From contig NZ_JAIQYY010000002.1 in assembly GCF_020181035.1 (NCBI RefSeq), positions 403,219-467,218 of the forward strand: 64,000 bases of DNA, read 5' to 3'. The translations under genes and the position numbers were made by a program. The notes under the pieces are model-generated. The model was not told where the DNA came from and made no database searches. It saw only the letters and a program-made list of their open reading frames with translations. Positions 26,495 to 35,997 of the stretch are shown here, piece by piece; position 1 is the first letter of the stretch, and the number at the start of each line of letters is the position of its first letter. The stretch comes from Streptomyces sp. CoH27 (GTDB lineage Bacteria; Actinomycetota; Actinomycetes; Streptomycetales; Streptomycetaceae).

Positions 26495-27298
26495 ATGGCG
26501 CTGCTGAAACGCCTGGAGCAACTGGGCACCCAACTCTCCTTCTACGGCCGCTCGCTCGCGTGGACCGGCCGCACCCTGCGCCGCTACAAGAAGGAGATCC
26601 TGCGGCTGCTCGCCGAGGTGAGCTTCGGGCGCGGCGCGCTCGCCGTCGTCGGCGGCACGGTCGGCGTGATCGCGTTCCTGTCCTTCTTCACCGGCACCGA
26701 GGTCGGCCTCCAGGGCTACGCGGCCCTCAACCAGCTCGGCACCTCCAACTTCGTGGCGTTCCTGTCGGCGTACTTCAACACCCGGGAGATCGCCCCGCTG
26801 GTGGCCGGGCTCGCCCTGTCCGCGACGGTCGGCGCCGGGTTCACCGCGCAGCTCGGTGCGATGCGGATCAGCGAGGAGACCGACGCGCTGGAGGTGATGG
26901 GCGTCCCGTCACTGCCCTTCCTGGTGACGACGAGGATGATCGCCGGCTTCGTCGCGGTGATCCCGCTGTACGTGATCGGGCTGCTGTCCTCGTACCTGGC
27001 CGCCCGCACCATCACCACCGGCTACTACGGGCAGTCGACGGGCACCTACGACCACTACTTCCACCAGTACCTGCCGCCCGTCGACGTGTTCTGGTCGTTC
27101 GGCAAGGTGATCGTCTTCGCCGTGCTGATCATCCTGGTGCACTGCTACTACGGCTACCACGCGAGCGGCGGCCCGGCGGGCGTCGGCGTCGCGGTGGGCC
27201 GTGCGGTGCGGACCTCGATCGTCGCCATCAACGTCCTGGACTTCTTCCTGAGCCTCGCGATCTGGGGCGCCACCACGACCGTACGGATAGCGGGGTGA
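26495..27298 (+). CDS. yrbEB: YrbE/MlaE-type permease, second of two
   Basis: This 267-residue partner permease of the MlaE family carries VAGLALSATVGAGFTAQLGA and MRISEETDALEVMGVPSLPF, the equivalent cytoplasmic coupling segments, and about five to six membrane helices. It lies three bases after the first permease and five bases before mceA. The two YrbE subunits are paralogous, as in mycobacterial mce operons. Confidence 0.93.
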   Translation: MALLKRLEQLGTQLSFYGRSLAWTGRTLRRYKKEILRLLAEVSFGRGALAVVGGTVGVIAFLSFFTGTEVGLQGYAALNQLGTSNFVAFLSAYFNTREIAPLVAGLALSATVGAGFTAQLGAMRISEETDALEVMGVPSLPFLVTTRMIAGFVAVIPLYVIGLLSSYLAARTITTGYYGQSTGTYDHYFHQYLPPVDVFWSFGKVIVFAVLIILVHCYYGYHASGGPAGVGVAVGRAVRTSIVAINVLDFFLSLAIWGATTTVRIAG

Positions 27299-27303
27299 GA
27301 GCG

Positions 27304-28566
27304 GTGCGCATGCACAGAATGAGACTCAGGCTGTACGGCATCGCCTTCCTCGCCGTGCTCGCGCTGCTGCTGTCGCTCGCGGTGGCCGTCTACCAGCAGG
27401 CGTTCACGTCCGTCGTGCCCATCACCCTTCAGGCCGGCACCCTCGGCAACCAGCTCGATCCACGCGCCGACGTCAAGCTGCGCGGGCTGCTGGTCGGCGA
27501 GGTGCGCGCGGTGCACGCGGACGGCACGAAGGCCACGCTCGACATCGCGCTCGATCCCCGGTACGTCCCGTACATCCCCTCGGACGTGCACGCCCGCCTG
27601 CTGCCCAAGACGCTGTTCGGCGAGAAGTACGTCGACCTGGTCCCGGCCCCGGACTCTGCGCGGTCGTCGGCTCGGCCCATCCGCGCTGGAGACGTCATCA
27701 CCCAGGACCGCACGAAGGCCGGCATCGAGGTGCAGCAGCTGATGAACGACCTGCTGCCGCTGCTGCGCACGGTCCAGCCGGGTGAGCTCGACGCCACGCT
27801 CTCGGCGTTCGCCACGGCGCTGGAGGGCCGCGGCGACCGGATCGGTGACAACCTCACCCGGGTCGAGGACTATCTGCGCCGCCTCAACCCGCACCTGCCC
27901 TCCCTCAAGGAGGACATCGCGCGGTTCGCGGACGTCGCCGAGGTGTACGGCGACGCCGCGCCCGACCTGATGCGGATCCTGCGCAACACGGTCACCACCA
28001 GCCGCACGATCGTCGACAAGAAGGACCAGCTGGCCGCCGCGCTCCGCTCGACCGCTTCCGTGGCGGACACGGCGAACGGCTTCCTGTCCGACAACGGCGA
28101 CCGGCTGATCACCCTGGGCCGGGTCTCCCGCCCCACGCTGGAGCTGTTCGCCCGCTATTCCCCCGAGTACCCGTGCCTGCTCACGGGACTGGTCCGGCAG
28201 GAGAAGGCCTCGGAGGACGCGTTCCGGGGCGGCGAGATGCGGATCACCCTCGAAGTCGTCCGGCCGCAAGGGGCGTACCGGCCCGGTGAGGAGCCGGTGT
28301 ACGGCGAGCGGTCCGGCCCCGACTGCCGTGGCCTGCCGCATCCTCAGGTGCCCGGCCCGAAACCCCATCTCGACGACGGTACGTCGGCCGGAGGTTCCGG
28401 CGGCGCACTCCCCGGAGGTGTCGACGTGTCCGCCACCCGGGCCGAGCAGCGGGCCGTCGGCTCGCTGGTGGCCCCCGTCATGGGCGTCCCCGCCGACCAG
28501 GTGCCGCCCGTCGCGACCCTGCTGTTCGGTCCGCTCGCGCGCGGAACGGCGGCGAGTGTCGCATGA
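27304..28566 (+). CDS. mceA: Mce family protein, position A
   Basis: This 420-residue substrate-binding component has an N-terminal transmembrane helix (about residues 12-32, LAVLALLLSLAVAVY). The MlaD/Mce beta-barrel domain follows (about 38-115, RADVKLRGLLVGEVRAV, LFGEKYVDLVP). Next comes a long helical region (120-300) that in Mce proteins builds the lipid-conducting needle. A variable Pro/Gly tail completes it. The start is GTG at 27304, five bases after the upstream stop. ATG 27310 and ATG 27319 are alternatives. Mce complexes move sterols or other lipids across the envelope. Confidence 0.9.
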   Translation: MRMHRMRLRLYGIAFLAVLALLLSLAVAVYQQAFTSVVPITLQAGTLGNQLDPRADVKLRGLLVGEVRAVHADGTKATLDIALDPRYVPYIPSDVHARLLPKTLFGEKYVDLVPAPDSARSSARPIRAGDVITQDRTKAGIEVQQLMNDLLPLLRTVQPGELDATLSAFATALEGRGDRIGDNLTRVEDYLRRLNPHLPSLKEDIARFADVAEVYGDAAPDLMRILRNTVTTSRTIVDKKDQLAAALRSTASVADTANGFLSDNGDRLITLGRVSRPTLELFARYSPEYPCLLTGLVRQEKASEDAFRGGEMRITLEVVRPQGAYRPGEEPVYGERSGPDCRGLPHPQVPGPKPHLDDGTSAGGSGGALPGGVDVSATRAEQRAVGSLVAPVMGVPADQVPPVATLLFGPLARGTAASVA

Positions 28567-29603
28567 GCAGGTCAGGAGCCCGGCAGACCGCCGCCCCGCT
28601 GGTCAAGTTCAGCCTCTTCGCACTGGTCACGATCGCGGCGACGGCGCTGCTCGCCGCCACCATCGTCAACATCTCCTTCACCCCGAAGGACACCTACCAC
28701 GCCGTGTTCACCGACGTCACCGGCCTTGAGACCGGCGACGACATCCGCGTGGCCGGCGTGCGGGTGGGAGAGGTCGAGGGCATCCGGGTCAAGGACCGGA
28801 CCCTGGCGGAGGTCACGTTCACCGTCAGCGCGGACCGGCCGCTGCTCGCGGGGACCCACGCGGTCGTCCGCTACCGCAACCTGGTCGGGCAGCGGTACAT
28901 CGCGCTCACCGAGGGCCCCGGCGACATCACCGCCCGGCTGCGGCCGGGCGGCACCATCCCGCTGTCCCGGACCCAGCCGGCGCTGGACCTCAACGCCCTG
29001 CTGAACGGCTTCAAGCCGCTGTTCGCCGCGCTCAGCCCGAGCGACGTCAACCAGCTCGCCACCGAGATCGTCCAGACCCTCCAGGGCGAGGGCGGCACAG
29101 TGAACAGCCTCCTCGCGCACACGGCCTCGCTCACCACCACCCTCGCCGACCGCGACCAGCTGATCGGCTCGGTGGTCGACAACCTCAACACCGTCCTGGA
29201 CACGCTCGACAAGCGCGGCTCCCGCTTCTCGGACCTGCTTACGCAGTTGCGCCGGGTGATCTCGGGCCTGTCGGCCGACCGTAGGCCCATCGGGGAGTCG
29301 CTGGTGAGCATCGGCGACCTCACCGACGTCACCTCGGGGCTGCTGAAGGACGCGCGTCCGCCGCTGAAGGACGACATCGCCGGGCTCGGCGATCTCACCG
29401 GAACGCTGAACAAGAACGAGCACACCGTGGAGGGCGTCCTGCAACGGCTGCCGAACAAGCTCAACGCGCTGACCGGGACGGCGTCGTACGGCTCCTGGTT
29501 CAACTTCTATCTCTGCGACTTCGACGGCCGGATCGTGCTGCCGAAGACCAAGCAGGTGATCACCCCGGACCTGCACGTGGCGCGGGCGAGGTGTGGCGCA
29601 TGA
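28563..29603 (+). CDS. mceB: Mce family protein, position B
   Basis: This 346-residue Mce protein has one N-terminal membrane helix (about residues 15-37). The MlaD domain shows TGLETGDDIRVAGVRVGEVE and LVGQRYIALTEG, and the helical domain runs to about residue 300. A short aromatic C-terminus (SYGSWFNFYLCDFDG) is typical of MceB-like members. Its ATGA overlaps with both neighbours (28563-28566 and 29600-29603) show strict translational coupling. One subunit of the presumed hetero-hexamer. Confidence 0.92.
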   Translation: MSRSGARQTAAPLVKFSLFALVTIAATALLAATIVNISFTPKDTYHAVFTDVTGLETGDDIRVAGVRVGEVEGIRVKDRTLAEVTFTVSADRPLLAGTHAVVRYRNLVGQRYIALTEGPGDITARLRPGGTIPLSRTQPALDLNALLNGFKPLFAALSPSDVNQLATEIVQTLQGEGGTVNSLLAHTASLTTTLADRDQLIGSVVDNLNTVLDTLDKRGSRFSDLLTQLRRVISGLSADRRPIGESLVSIGDLTDVTSGLLKDARPPLKDDIAGLGDLTGTLNKNEHTVEGVLQRLPNKLNALTGTASYGSWFNFYLCDFDGRIVLPKTKQVITPDLHVARARCGA

Positions 29604-30841
29604 GACTGCGTGTCCCACGGCAGCGCCGTCCCGAGCCGCTGGTGAAGGTACGGGTCCTGCCGCCGAGGCTGCCGAGACTCCCCCGGCTGCTGCCCAAGCG
29701 CAAGCCCCGCCCCGAGCCCTTGGTCAAGGTGCGCGTCCTGCCACCGAAGCTGCCGAGACTCCCCCGGCTGCTGCCCAAGCGCAAGCCCCGCCCCCAGCCC
29801 TTGGTCAAGGTGCGGGTCCTGCCGCCGAAGCTGCCCAGGATCCGGCTGAAGCGGCCGCGCCTGAAGCCCTTCCGCGAGCGGAACCCGGTCGTCGTGGGCG
29901 CCGTCGGCCTCACCGTCCTCGCGCTGCTCACGTTCGCCGCCTTCAACGCCGACAGCCTGCCGCTGATCGGCGGCGGCACCGCCTACAGCGCTGCCTTCTC
30001 CGAGGCCGGCGGACTCAAGCCGGGCGACGAGGTACGGATCGCCGGGGTCAAGGTCGGCAAGGTCGAGGGCGTCGGCCTGGACGGCGACCACGTCAAGGTC
30101 ACCTTCAAGGTGAAGGGCCGGCCCGGGTTCGGCACCGACACGGGCGCGGCGATCCGCGTCAAGACGATCCTCGGCGCGAAGTACCTGGCCCTGTACCCGA
30201 AGGGGCCCGGCCAGTTGAAGCCGGGCAGCGAGATCCCGCTCGGCCGGACCGTGTCGGCGTACGACGTCGTCCAGGCCTTCAGCGACCTGACGACCACCAC
30301 CGAGGCGGTCCACACGGACCGGCTGGCGAAGGCGCTGGACACGATCTCCCTCACCTTCCAGGACTCCCCCGCGGAGGTGCGGGCGTCGATCAAGGGACTG
30401 TCACGGATCTCCCGGACCGTCGCCGCCCGTGACCGGGCGCTGCGCGGGCTCCTCGACCATGCGAACGGGGTCACCAAGGTGCTGGCCGGTCACACCGAGG
30501 ACTTCTCCGCGCTGGTGAAGGACGGTGACGCGCTGTTCAAGGAGATCGACGACCGGCGTGCGGCGATCCACACGCTGCTCAAGAGTTCCGCGCTGCTGGG
30601 CATCGAGCTGTCCGGCCTGGTCGCCGACAACAGCAAGGAGATCGGGCCCGCACTGAAGAACCTCGACACCTTCCTGAAGATGCTCGAACGCAACCAGGCG
30701 AGCCTCGACCGCAGCGTCCAGCTCCTCGCCCCCTACGTGCGGCTCTTCACCAACACCCTCGGAAACGGCCGCTGGTTCGACTCCTACGTCCAGAACCTGG
30801 TCGCCGCCCCGGTCACGCCCCGGACGGGAGGCACCCGATGA
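29600..30841 (+). CDS. mceC: Mce family protein, position C, with basic Pro-rich repeats at the N-terminus
   Basis: This 413-residue Mce protein is unusual in its first 95 residues, which consist of a 27-residue unit ([18 protein letters not shown] then PRLLPKRKP) repeated almost three times. Only then comes the membrane helix (about 97-118, [16 protein letters not shown]). The MlaD domain ([20 protein letters not shown]) and helical domain are ordinary. The repeats are strongly basic and lie on the cytoplasmic side, where they could touch the membrane surface or the ATPase; that is inference. The start is ATG at 29600, overlapping the mceB stop. GTG 29591 is an alternative start. Confidence 0.9.
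   Translation: MRLRVPRQRRPEPLVKVRVLPPRLPRLPRLLPKRKPRPEPLVKVRVLPPKLPRLPRLLPKRKPRPQPLVKVRVLPPKLPRIRLKRPRLKPFRERNPVVVGAVGLTVLALLTFAAFNADSLPLIGGGTAYSAAFSEAGGLKPGDEVRIAGVKVGKVEGVGLDGDHVKVTFKVKGRPGFGTDTGAAIRVKTILGAKYLALYPKGPGQLKPGSEIPLGRTVSAYDVVQAFSDLTTTTEAVHTDRLAKALDTISLTFQDSPAEVRASIKGLSRISRTVAARDRALRGLLDHANGVTKVLAGHTEDFSALVKDGDALFKEIDDRRAAIHTLLKSSALLGIELSGLVADNSKEIGPALKNLDTFLKMLERNQASLDRSVQLLAPYVRLFTNTLGNGRWFDSYVQNLVAAPVTPRTGGTR
29631..29840 (+). repeat. 81-bp in-frame tandem repeat (about 2.6 copies) in mceC
   Basis: Copies begin at 29631, 29712 and 29793, each starting CCGAGCC or CCCAGCC and running through CTGGTGAAGGT or TTGGTCAAGGT. Copies are nearly identical at the DNA level, so the expansion looks recent. 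The unit is 27 codons, so copy-number change keeps the frame. Confidence 0.9.
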
Positions 30842-31947
30842 CCCGCAGACTCCTGGCCCTGTTCACCGCGCTCGCGGTTCTCGCCGGCCTCGCCGTCGTC
30901 CTCTGGCCGGGCCCCGGCCCCGTCCGCGTCACGGCGTACTTCCCACGCACCGTCGGCATCTACCCCGGCTCCGACGTCCGCGTCCTCGGCGTCCGCATCG
31001 GCGAGGTCGGGAAGATCACCCCGGAGGGCGACCGGGTCCGGGTGGAGCTGGAGTACGACCGGGGGCGCAAGGTCCCCGCGGACGCACAGGCCGCCATCGT
31101 CAACTCCTCGGTGGTCAGCGACCGTTACGTGCAACTGCTGCCGGTGTACCGCAAGGGCGCGGTCCTGCGGGACGGAGACGTCATCCCCGAGTCCCGTACG
31201 GCCGTCCCCGTCGAGCTGGACCGGATCTTCGACAGCCTGCACACCACTGCCGAAGCGCTCGGCCCGAACGGCGCCAACAAGCAGGGCTCGCTGTCCCGGC
31301 TGCTCGGGGTGAGCGCGGACAACCTCCGGGGGCAGGGCCAGAACCTCAACCAGACGGTGGACGACCTGTCCCAGGCGGTCACCACGCTGTCCGACGGGCG
31401 CGGCGACCTGTTCGGAACCGTACGGAACCTTCAGGTGTTCACGGCCGCGCTGGCGGCGGACGACGCCGGCGTGCGGTCGTTCGACACCGACCTCGCCCGC
31501 GTGGCCGGGCAGCTGGCCGGGGAACGCAAGGATCTCGCCGCCGCGCTGAAGTATCTGGCCGCCGCACTCGGTGACGTGGCCGGCTTCGTGAAGGGCAACA
31601 AGAAGGCGCTGACCTCGGACGTGCAGGGCCTGGCCAAGGTCACCAAGGTCCTCGTCACCCAACGGGCCGCACTTCAGGAGCTGTTGGCCGTCACCCCCAC
31701 GGGCCTGTCGAACCTGCAGAACGCCTACAACCCCACTGCCGGCACCCTCGACACCCGCAACAACGCGCAAGTCCCGCAGGATCCGTCATCGCTGCTCTGC
31801 TCGATCCTGAAGACGACCGGCGACGACCACGACAACTGCGCCGGGCTGAAGAAGCTCTTCGACTCCCTGCCCGAGGTGCCGTCGGCCCCGGCGTCGACGG
31901 GCACGGTCGACAAGACCCTCGGCGGAATCCTGGGGGCACCGGCATGA
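30838..31947 (+). CDS. mceD: Mce family protein, position D
   Basis: This 369-residue Mce protein has an N-terminal membrane helix (about residues 5-23, [18 protein letters not shown]). Its MlaD domain shows [35 protein letters not shown], and the helical domain follows. The C-terminus includes [12 protein letters not shown] and a Cys pair ([17 protein letters not shown]), as in MceD-like proteins. It overlaps both neighbours by ATGA. Confidence 0.92.
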   Translation: MTRRLLALFTALAVLAGLAVVLWPGPGPVRVTAYFPRTVGIYPGSDVRVLGVRIGEVGKITPEGDRVRVELEYDRGRKVPADAQAAIVNSSVVSDRYVQLLPVYRKGAVLRDGDVIPESRTAVPVELDRIFDSLHTTAEALGPNGANKQGSLSRLLGVSADNLRGQGQNLNQTVDDLSQAVTTLSDGRGDLFGTVRNLQVFTAALAADDAGVRSFDTDLARVAGQLAGERKDLAAALKYLAAALGDVAGFVKGNKKALTSDVQGLAKVTKVLVTQRAALQELLAVTPTGLSNLQNAYNPTAGTLDTRNNAQVPQDPSSLLCSILKTTGDDHDNCAGLKKLFDSLPEVPSAPASTGTVDKTLGGILGAPA

Positions 31948-33236
31948 ACGTGAAGCGCTCGGGGCGGGTGGCCGCCTGGACGGCGATCGGCTCGCTGCTG
32001 CTGACGGGCTGCGAGTTCAACGGCTGGTACGACGTCCCGCTCCCCGGCGGCGCCGCCTCGGACGGCCACGCCTACCACGTCACCGTCGAGTTCCGGGACG
32101 TCCTGGACCTGGTGCCGCAGTCGGCGGTCAAGGTCGACGACGTCACCGTGGGCGCGGTCGAGAAGGTGGAACTGGACGGCTGGCACGCGCGGGTACGGCT
32201 GCGCATCGCCGACTCGGTGAAGCTGCCCGGCAACGCGGTCGCCGACCTGAGGCAGACGAGCATGCTCGGCGAGAAGTACGTCGCCCTGTCCGCGCCGGCC
32301 GGCACCGCGCCCGTCGGACGGCTCCACGACGGCGACCTCATCCCACTGTCCCGCAGCGGCCGCAACCCGGAGGTCGAGGAGGTGCTGTCGGCCCTGTCCG
32401 CGCTGCTCAACGGCGGCGGGGTGGCCCAGCTGAAGACGATCACCGTCGAGCTGAACAAGGCCCTCAGCGGCCGCGAGGACCGGGTCAGGGCCCTGCTGAA
32501 ACAGCTCGACACGTTCCTCGGCGGCCTCGACGACCAGCGCGCGGAGATCGTGCGCGCACTCAAGGGCGTCGACCGGCTGGCGAAGCGGCTGAAGAACGAG
32601 AAGAAGACGATCGCCCTGGCCGTCGACACCATGCCGCCCGCCCTGAAGGCCCTCGCCGACCAGCGCAAGGACCTGACGAAGATGCTCACCGCCCTGGCCG
32701 ACCTCGGCAAGACCGGCACCAGAGTGGTCAACGCCTCCCACGACGACACCGTCGCCGACCTGAAGAGCCTCCAGCCCATCCTGCAGGAGCTGAACCAGGC
32801 GGGCGACGACCTGCCCAACTCCCTGGAGATCCTCACCACTTACCCGTTCCCGCGCAACGCGACGGATGCCATCAAGGGTGACTACGTCAACCTGAAGATC
32901 ACCGCCGATCTCGACCTGGCGGACCTGTACGGCAACGTCACCGGCAAGCCGGGCAAAGGGGGCACGGCCGGGAAGCCCCCGGCCCCCGGGACCCCGCACC
33001 TTCCCGGCCTCCCCACTCCCACCCCTCTGCCCACCGTCCCGTCCCTGCCGGGCACCCCGTCCGTGCCCCCCGTGCCGTCCGCACCCGCCGTGCCCTCGAC
33101 GCCCTCCGACGGCAGCACCCTGCTGTGCCCGCCTGTGTGCACCGCGGCCTACAGCACCGGGGGCGGCTCGCATCGCCTCCCGCCCGGGATCGATCTCGGC
33201 CTCGCCGAGCTGATGCTGAAGGGGATCATGCCGTGA
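31944..33236 (+). CDS. mceE: Mce family lipoprotein, position E
   Basis: This 430-residue member carries a lipoprotein signal: residues 1-26 end in the lipobox LLTGC, so Cys26 should be acylated and the protein tethered by lipid rather than by a helix. The MlaD domain ([30 protein letters not shown]) and helical region follow. The last 90 residues are a Pro-rich spacer ([17 protein letters not shown]) and a Gly/His end. It corresponds to MceE/LprN of mycobacteria, and its position as fifth of six Mce genes agrees. Confidence 0.92.
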   Translation: MNVKRSGRVAAWTAIGSLLLTGCEFNGWYDVPLPGGAASDGHAYHVTVEFRDVLDLVPQSAVKVDDVTVGAVEKVELDGWHARVRLRIADSVKLPGNAVADLRQTSMLGEKYVALSAPAGTAPVGRLHDGDLIPLSRSGRNPEVEEVLSALSALLNGGGVAQLKTITVELNKALSGREDRVRALLKQLDTFLGGLDDQRAEIVRALKGVDRLAKRLKNEKKTIALAVDTMPPALKALADQRKDLTKMLTALADLGKTGTRVVNASHDDTVADLKSLQPILQELNQAGDDLPNSLEILTTYPFPRNATDAIKGDYVNLKITADLDLADLYGNVTGKPGKGGTAGKPPAPGTPHLPGLPTPTPLPTVPSLPGTPSVPPVPSAPAVPSTPSDGSTLLCPPVCTAAYSTGGGSHRLPPGIDLGLAELMLKGIMP

Positions 33237-34507
33237 TCACACGTACGGTCAGGGCCCAGCTGCTCGCCTTCGCGACCGTCACCGCCCTCGGGGTGTCGTA
33301 CGTCGGCGCCCGGTACACGGGCCTCGTGGACGACGTCCTGCACCGCGGGTACACCGTGCGCGCCGACTTCGCCGAGTCCGGGGGCGTCTTCCCCGGCGCC
33401 GAGGTCACCTACCGGGGCGTGCCGGTGGGCCGCGTGGGCGATCTGCAGCTGACCGGGTCCGGGGTCTCGGTGGCGCTGAAGATCGAGGACGGCGCCCCGA
33501 GGATCCCGGCCGACACGCTCGCGGTGGTCGCCGACCGTTCGGCGGTGGGCGAGCAGTACGTCGACCTCCAGCCACGGCGGGCCGGCGGGCCGTACCTCAT
33601 GGACGGCAGCCCGATCCCGCGCAGCCGTACCCGGACCCCGCTGCCGGTCACCGACCTGGTCCTCAGCCTCGACCGGCTGGTCAACTCGGTCGGCAAGGAC
33701 GATCTGCGGGTCACCGTGGACGAGTTGGGCAAGGCCTTCGCCGGCACCGGACCGAACCTGAGCCGGCTGGTGGACTCCGGCAACGCGCTGGTGGAGTCGG
33801 CATCCCAGTCGCTCCCCCAGACGGTCTCGCTGATCGAGGACTCGCGCAAGGTGCTCAAGACACAGGCCGACGAGGGCTCGGCCATCACGTCGTTCTCCCG
33901 CGACCTGGCCACGCTCACCGAGCAGCTGAAGTCGAGCGACGGCGATCTGCGCAGGCTGATCGGCAACACCGCGCCCGCCGCCCAGCAGTTGGACTCCCTG
34001 CTGAGGTCCACCCGGCCGCACGTACCGGTCCTGCTGGCCAATCTCATCAGCGGCGGCCAGGTCACCCTGGCCCGGCTGCCCGGCGTCGAACAGGCCCTGG
34101 TCACGCTCCCGCTCACGGTCGCGGGCAGCTACACGGTCGTCCCCGGCGACGGCACCACCCACTTCGGGCTGACCGTGAACGCCGACGACCCGCCCGCGTG
34201 CACCCAGGGCTACGGCACCCAGCGGCGCGACCCCACCGACACTGCCGCGCGCCCGGCGAACACCGGCGCGCGCTGCACGGCACCGCGCGGCAGCAAGACC
34301 TCGGTCCGCGGTGCCCAGAACGCACCCGGCCCGGCCACCGGTCGGTACAGCGCCGGCCAGGCCGCGTTCGTGGCCCCGTACGACCCGGAGACCGGCACCG
34401 TGACCGGCCCGGACGGCACGCCCGTCGAGCTCGGCTCGACGGGCGGCGAACAGACCGTGTTCGGAAAGGAGTCGTGGCAATGGCTGCTCGTGGGACCGAT
34501 GGCATGA
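33233..34507 (+). CDS. mceF: Mce family protein, position F
   Basis: This 424-residue last Mce protein has a membrane helix at residues 8-26 (LLAFATVTALGVSYVGA). Its MlaD domain shows GGVFPGAEVTYRGVPVGRVG and SAVGEQYVDLQP, followed by the helical domain to about residue 290. A C-terminal region contains GYGTQRRDPTDT-like Cys-containing sequence and ends TVFGKESWQWLLVGPMA, a tail typical of MceF members. The start is GTG at 33233, overlapping the mceE stop. Its 3' end overlaps the next gene by 28 bases. Confidence 0.92.
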   Translation: MITRTVRAQLLAFATVTALGVSYVGARYTGLVDDVLHRGYTVRADFAESGGVFPGAEVTYRGVPVGRVGDLQLTGSGVSVALKIEDGAPRIPADTLAVVADRSAVGEQYVDLQPRRAGGPYLMDGSPIPRSRTRTPLPVTDLVLSLDRLVNSVGKDDLRVTVDELGKAFAGTGPNLSRLVDSGNALVESASQSLPQTVSLIEDSRKVLKTQADEGSAITSFSRDLATLTEQLKSSDGDLRRLIGNTAPAAQQLDSLLRSTRPHVPVLLANLISGGQVTLARLPGVEQALVTLPLTVAGSYTVVPGDGTTHFGLTVNADDPPACTQGYGTQRRDPTDTAARPANTGARCTAPRGSKTSVRGAQNAPGPATGRYSAGQAAFVAPYDPETGTVTGPDGTPVELGSTGGEQTVFGKESWQWLLVGPMA

Positions 34508-34992
34508 CAGGGGGCCGGGCGAGGCTGCTGTCGGCGGGGCTCGTCGCCGCGACCGTGCTGACGGCCGTGCTGTGTGTCTGGCTGGGCCTGAAGCTGGCCG
34601 ACCAGCGCGCGGCGCAGCAGCGCCGTCAGGACATCCTGGCGGCGGCCCGCCAGTCGGCGCTGAACTTCACCTCGCTCGACTACCGGCACTACGACCGGGA
34701 CAGCCGCACCGTGCTGGAGGGCGCAACCGGCGACTTCAAGAAGCAGTTCGCCGCGCAGACCGCGCAGCTGACGAAGCTCGTCGCCCAGAACAGGTCGGTG
34801 TCCGAGGGGCAGGTCCTGGAAGCGGGCATCGTGCGGTCCGACGCGCGCTCGGCCCGCGTCCTGGTCGTGGCCGACAGCAAGGTGACCAACACCGCGGCGC
34901 CCGAGGGCCAAGCGCGCACCTACCGGCTCCAGCTCGACCTCGTGCACGTGGCCGGCCGCTGGCTGACCTCCGATGTCACGTTCGTGGGCTGA
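34480..34992 (+). CDS. Mce-associated membrane protein 1
   Basis: This 170-residue protein has one membrane helix (about residues 15-35, LLSAGLVAATVLTAVLCVWL). A short outside domain of the Mce-associated (Mas) type follows, with SLDYRHYDRDSRTVLEGATGDFKKQF-like features (YRHYDRD, the hallmark) and an NTF2-like beta end. The start is ATG at 34480, nine bases after AAAGGA; the in-frame GTG at 34474 is too close to that site. It overlaps mceF and probably helps assemble or stabilise the complex. Confidence 0.85.
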   Translation: MAARGTDGMTGGRARLLSAGLVAATVLTAVLCVWLGLKLADQRAAQQRRQDILAAARQSALNFTSLDYRHYDRDSRTVLEGATGDFKKQFAAQTAQLTKLVAQNRSVSEGQVLEAGIVRSDARSARVLVVADSKVTNTAAPEGQARTYRLQLDLVHVAGRWLTSDVTFVG

Positions 34993-35026
34993 CCCGACTG
35001 TGAGGCCGTCAATGAGGAGAGACACC

Positions 35027-35779
35027 GTGGCGAACCCGACCTCCCGCACCCGCGGCACCGGCTCCCCGGCCCGCCGCACCATGACCGCGGCCGCCCGCGC
35101 GGCGGCCAAGCGCGCCGCCCGCGGGGAAAAGGAAGCCGTCCCCGGGCGGACCCTGCTCGTCGAGTCCCCGGCGGACGTCCGGGACGACCCGCCGGAACTC
35201 GCGTCGGAGCCCGAGTCCGAGTCCGAGTCCGAGTCCTTCGAGGATGAGCCGGAGGAGAGCGCGCCCTCGCGCAGGGCCGGCCGGAGCGTGCTCACCGCGG
35301 TGCCGGTCCTCGTCCTCGTGACGGCCCTGGTCGTGGCCGCCGTCCTCGGGTGGCAGTACCGGCAGGGGCGGCAGGCCGAGCAGGCCCGGGGCGAGGCCCT
35401 CGCGGCCGCGCGGAAGGCGGCACCGGTCGTGCTGTCGTACGACTACCGGCACCTGGACCGGGACTTCGCCCGGGCCCGCGCCCTGCTCACCGGGCACTTC
35501 CGCGACCAGTACGGCAGGACGACCAAGACGTTGGTCGCGCCGACAGCGACGACGTACCACGCCGTGGTGAAGGCGACCGTGGCCACACCCTCCGACGGCG
35601 GCACCCCTGCTGCGTCCGTCGTGTCGGCCACACCGGACAAGGCCGTCGTCCTGCTCTTCGTCAACCAGGTCACCCAGAGCACCCAGGTCCCGGAGCCCCG
35701 GCTGGACCTGAACCGAGTGCGACTGACGCTCACGCACACCTCCGACGGCTGGAAGGTGAGCGGCGTCGACGCCCTCTGA
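35027..35779 (+). CDS. Mce-associated membrane protein 2
   Basis: This 250-residue protein has a charged cytoplasmic N-terminus of about 85 residues, including an alternating Glu/Ser/Pro stretch (EPESESESESFEDEPEE) encoded by GAGTCC repeats. One membrane helix follows (about 88-110, VPVLVLVTALVVAAVLGW), then a Mas-type domain with YDYRHLDRDFARARALLTG. The start is GTG at 35027, seven bases after GGAG; ATG 35012 is less well placed. It is the last gene of the mce operon, 34 bases after its paralogue. Confidence 0.85.
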   Translation: MANPTSRTRGTGSPARRTMTAAARAAAKRAARGEKEAVPGRTLLVESPADVRDDPPELASEPESESESESFEDEPEESAPSRRAGRSVLTAVPVLVLVTALVVAAVLGWQYRQGRQAEQARGEALAAARKAAPVVLSYDYRHLDRDFARARALLTGHFRDQYGRTTKTLVAPTATTYHAVVKATVATPSDGGTPAASVVSATPDKAVVLLFVNQVTQSTQVPEPRLDLNRVRLTLTHTSDGWKVSGVDAL

Positions 35780-35808
35780 CCCGGCATACGCATTCGGGCA
35801 GGTCCGGC

Positions 35809-35920
35809 CGCACAGGCGATCTCCCCCCTCCGCGGCCAGGAGGTCTCCCTGACCTACGACCCCGCGACCAGAACCCTGACCACGAATACACCCCAGGCAG
35901 AAAGGATCACCATCAGCTGA
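35809..35920 (+). pseudogene. 3' tail of a serine recombinase gene (scar)
   Basis: These 112 bases align without gaps to the last 112 bases of the truncated recombinase ending at 57973. I count 13 mismatches (about 88% identity), and the final 30 bases (ending CATCAGCTGA) are identical. In frame it reads LTYDPATRTLTTNTPQAERI, the beta-rich C-terminus of large serine recombinases. Nothing else of that gene is present. It fills the gap between the mce operon and the tetR stop. Confidence 0.75.
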
Positions 35921-35997
35921 CTCGAAGCCCGCGGAACCCGCCGACGAAGGCAGCTCGGGCATGGCCGTGGAACGCTTCGGAGACCTCCGCGCTCGGC

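Noticed and set aside
29631..29840. Tandem repeats considered as a CRISPR-like array
   Set aside because: Repeats are contiguous, 81 bp, in frame within mceC, and have no unique spacers.
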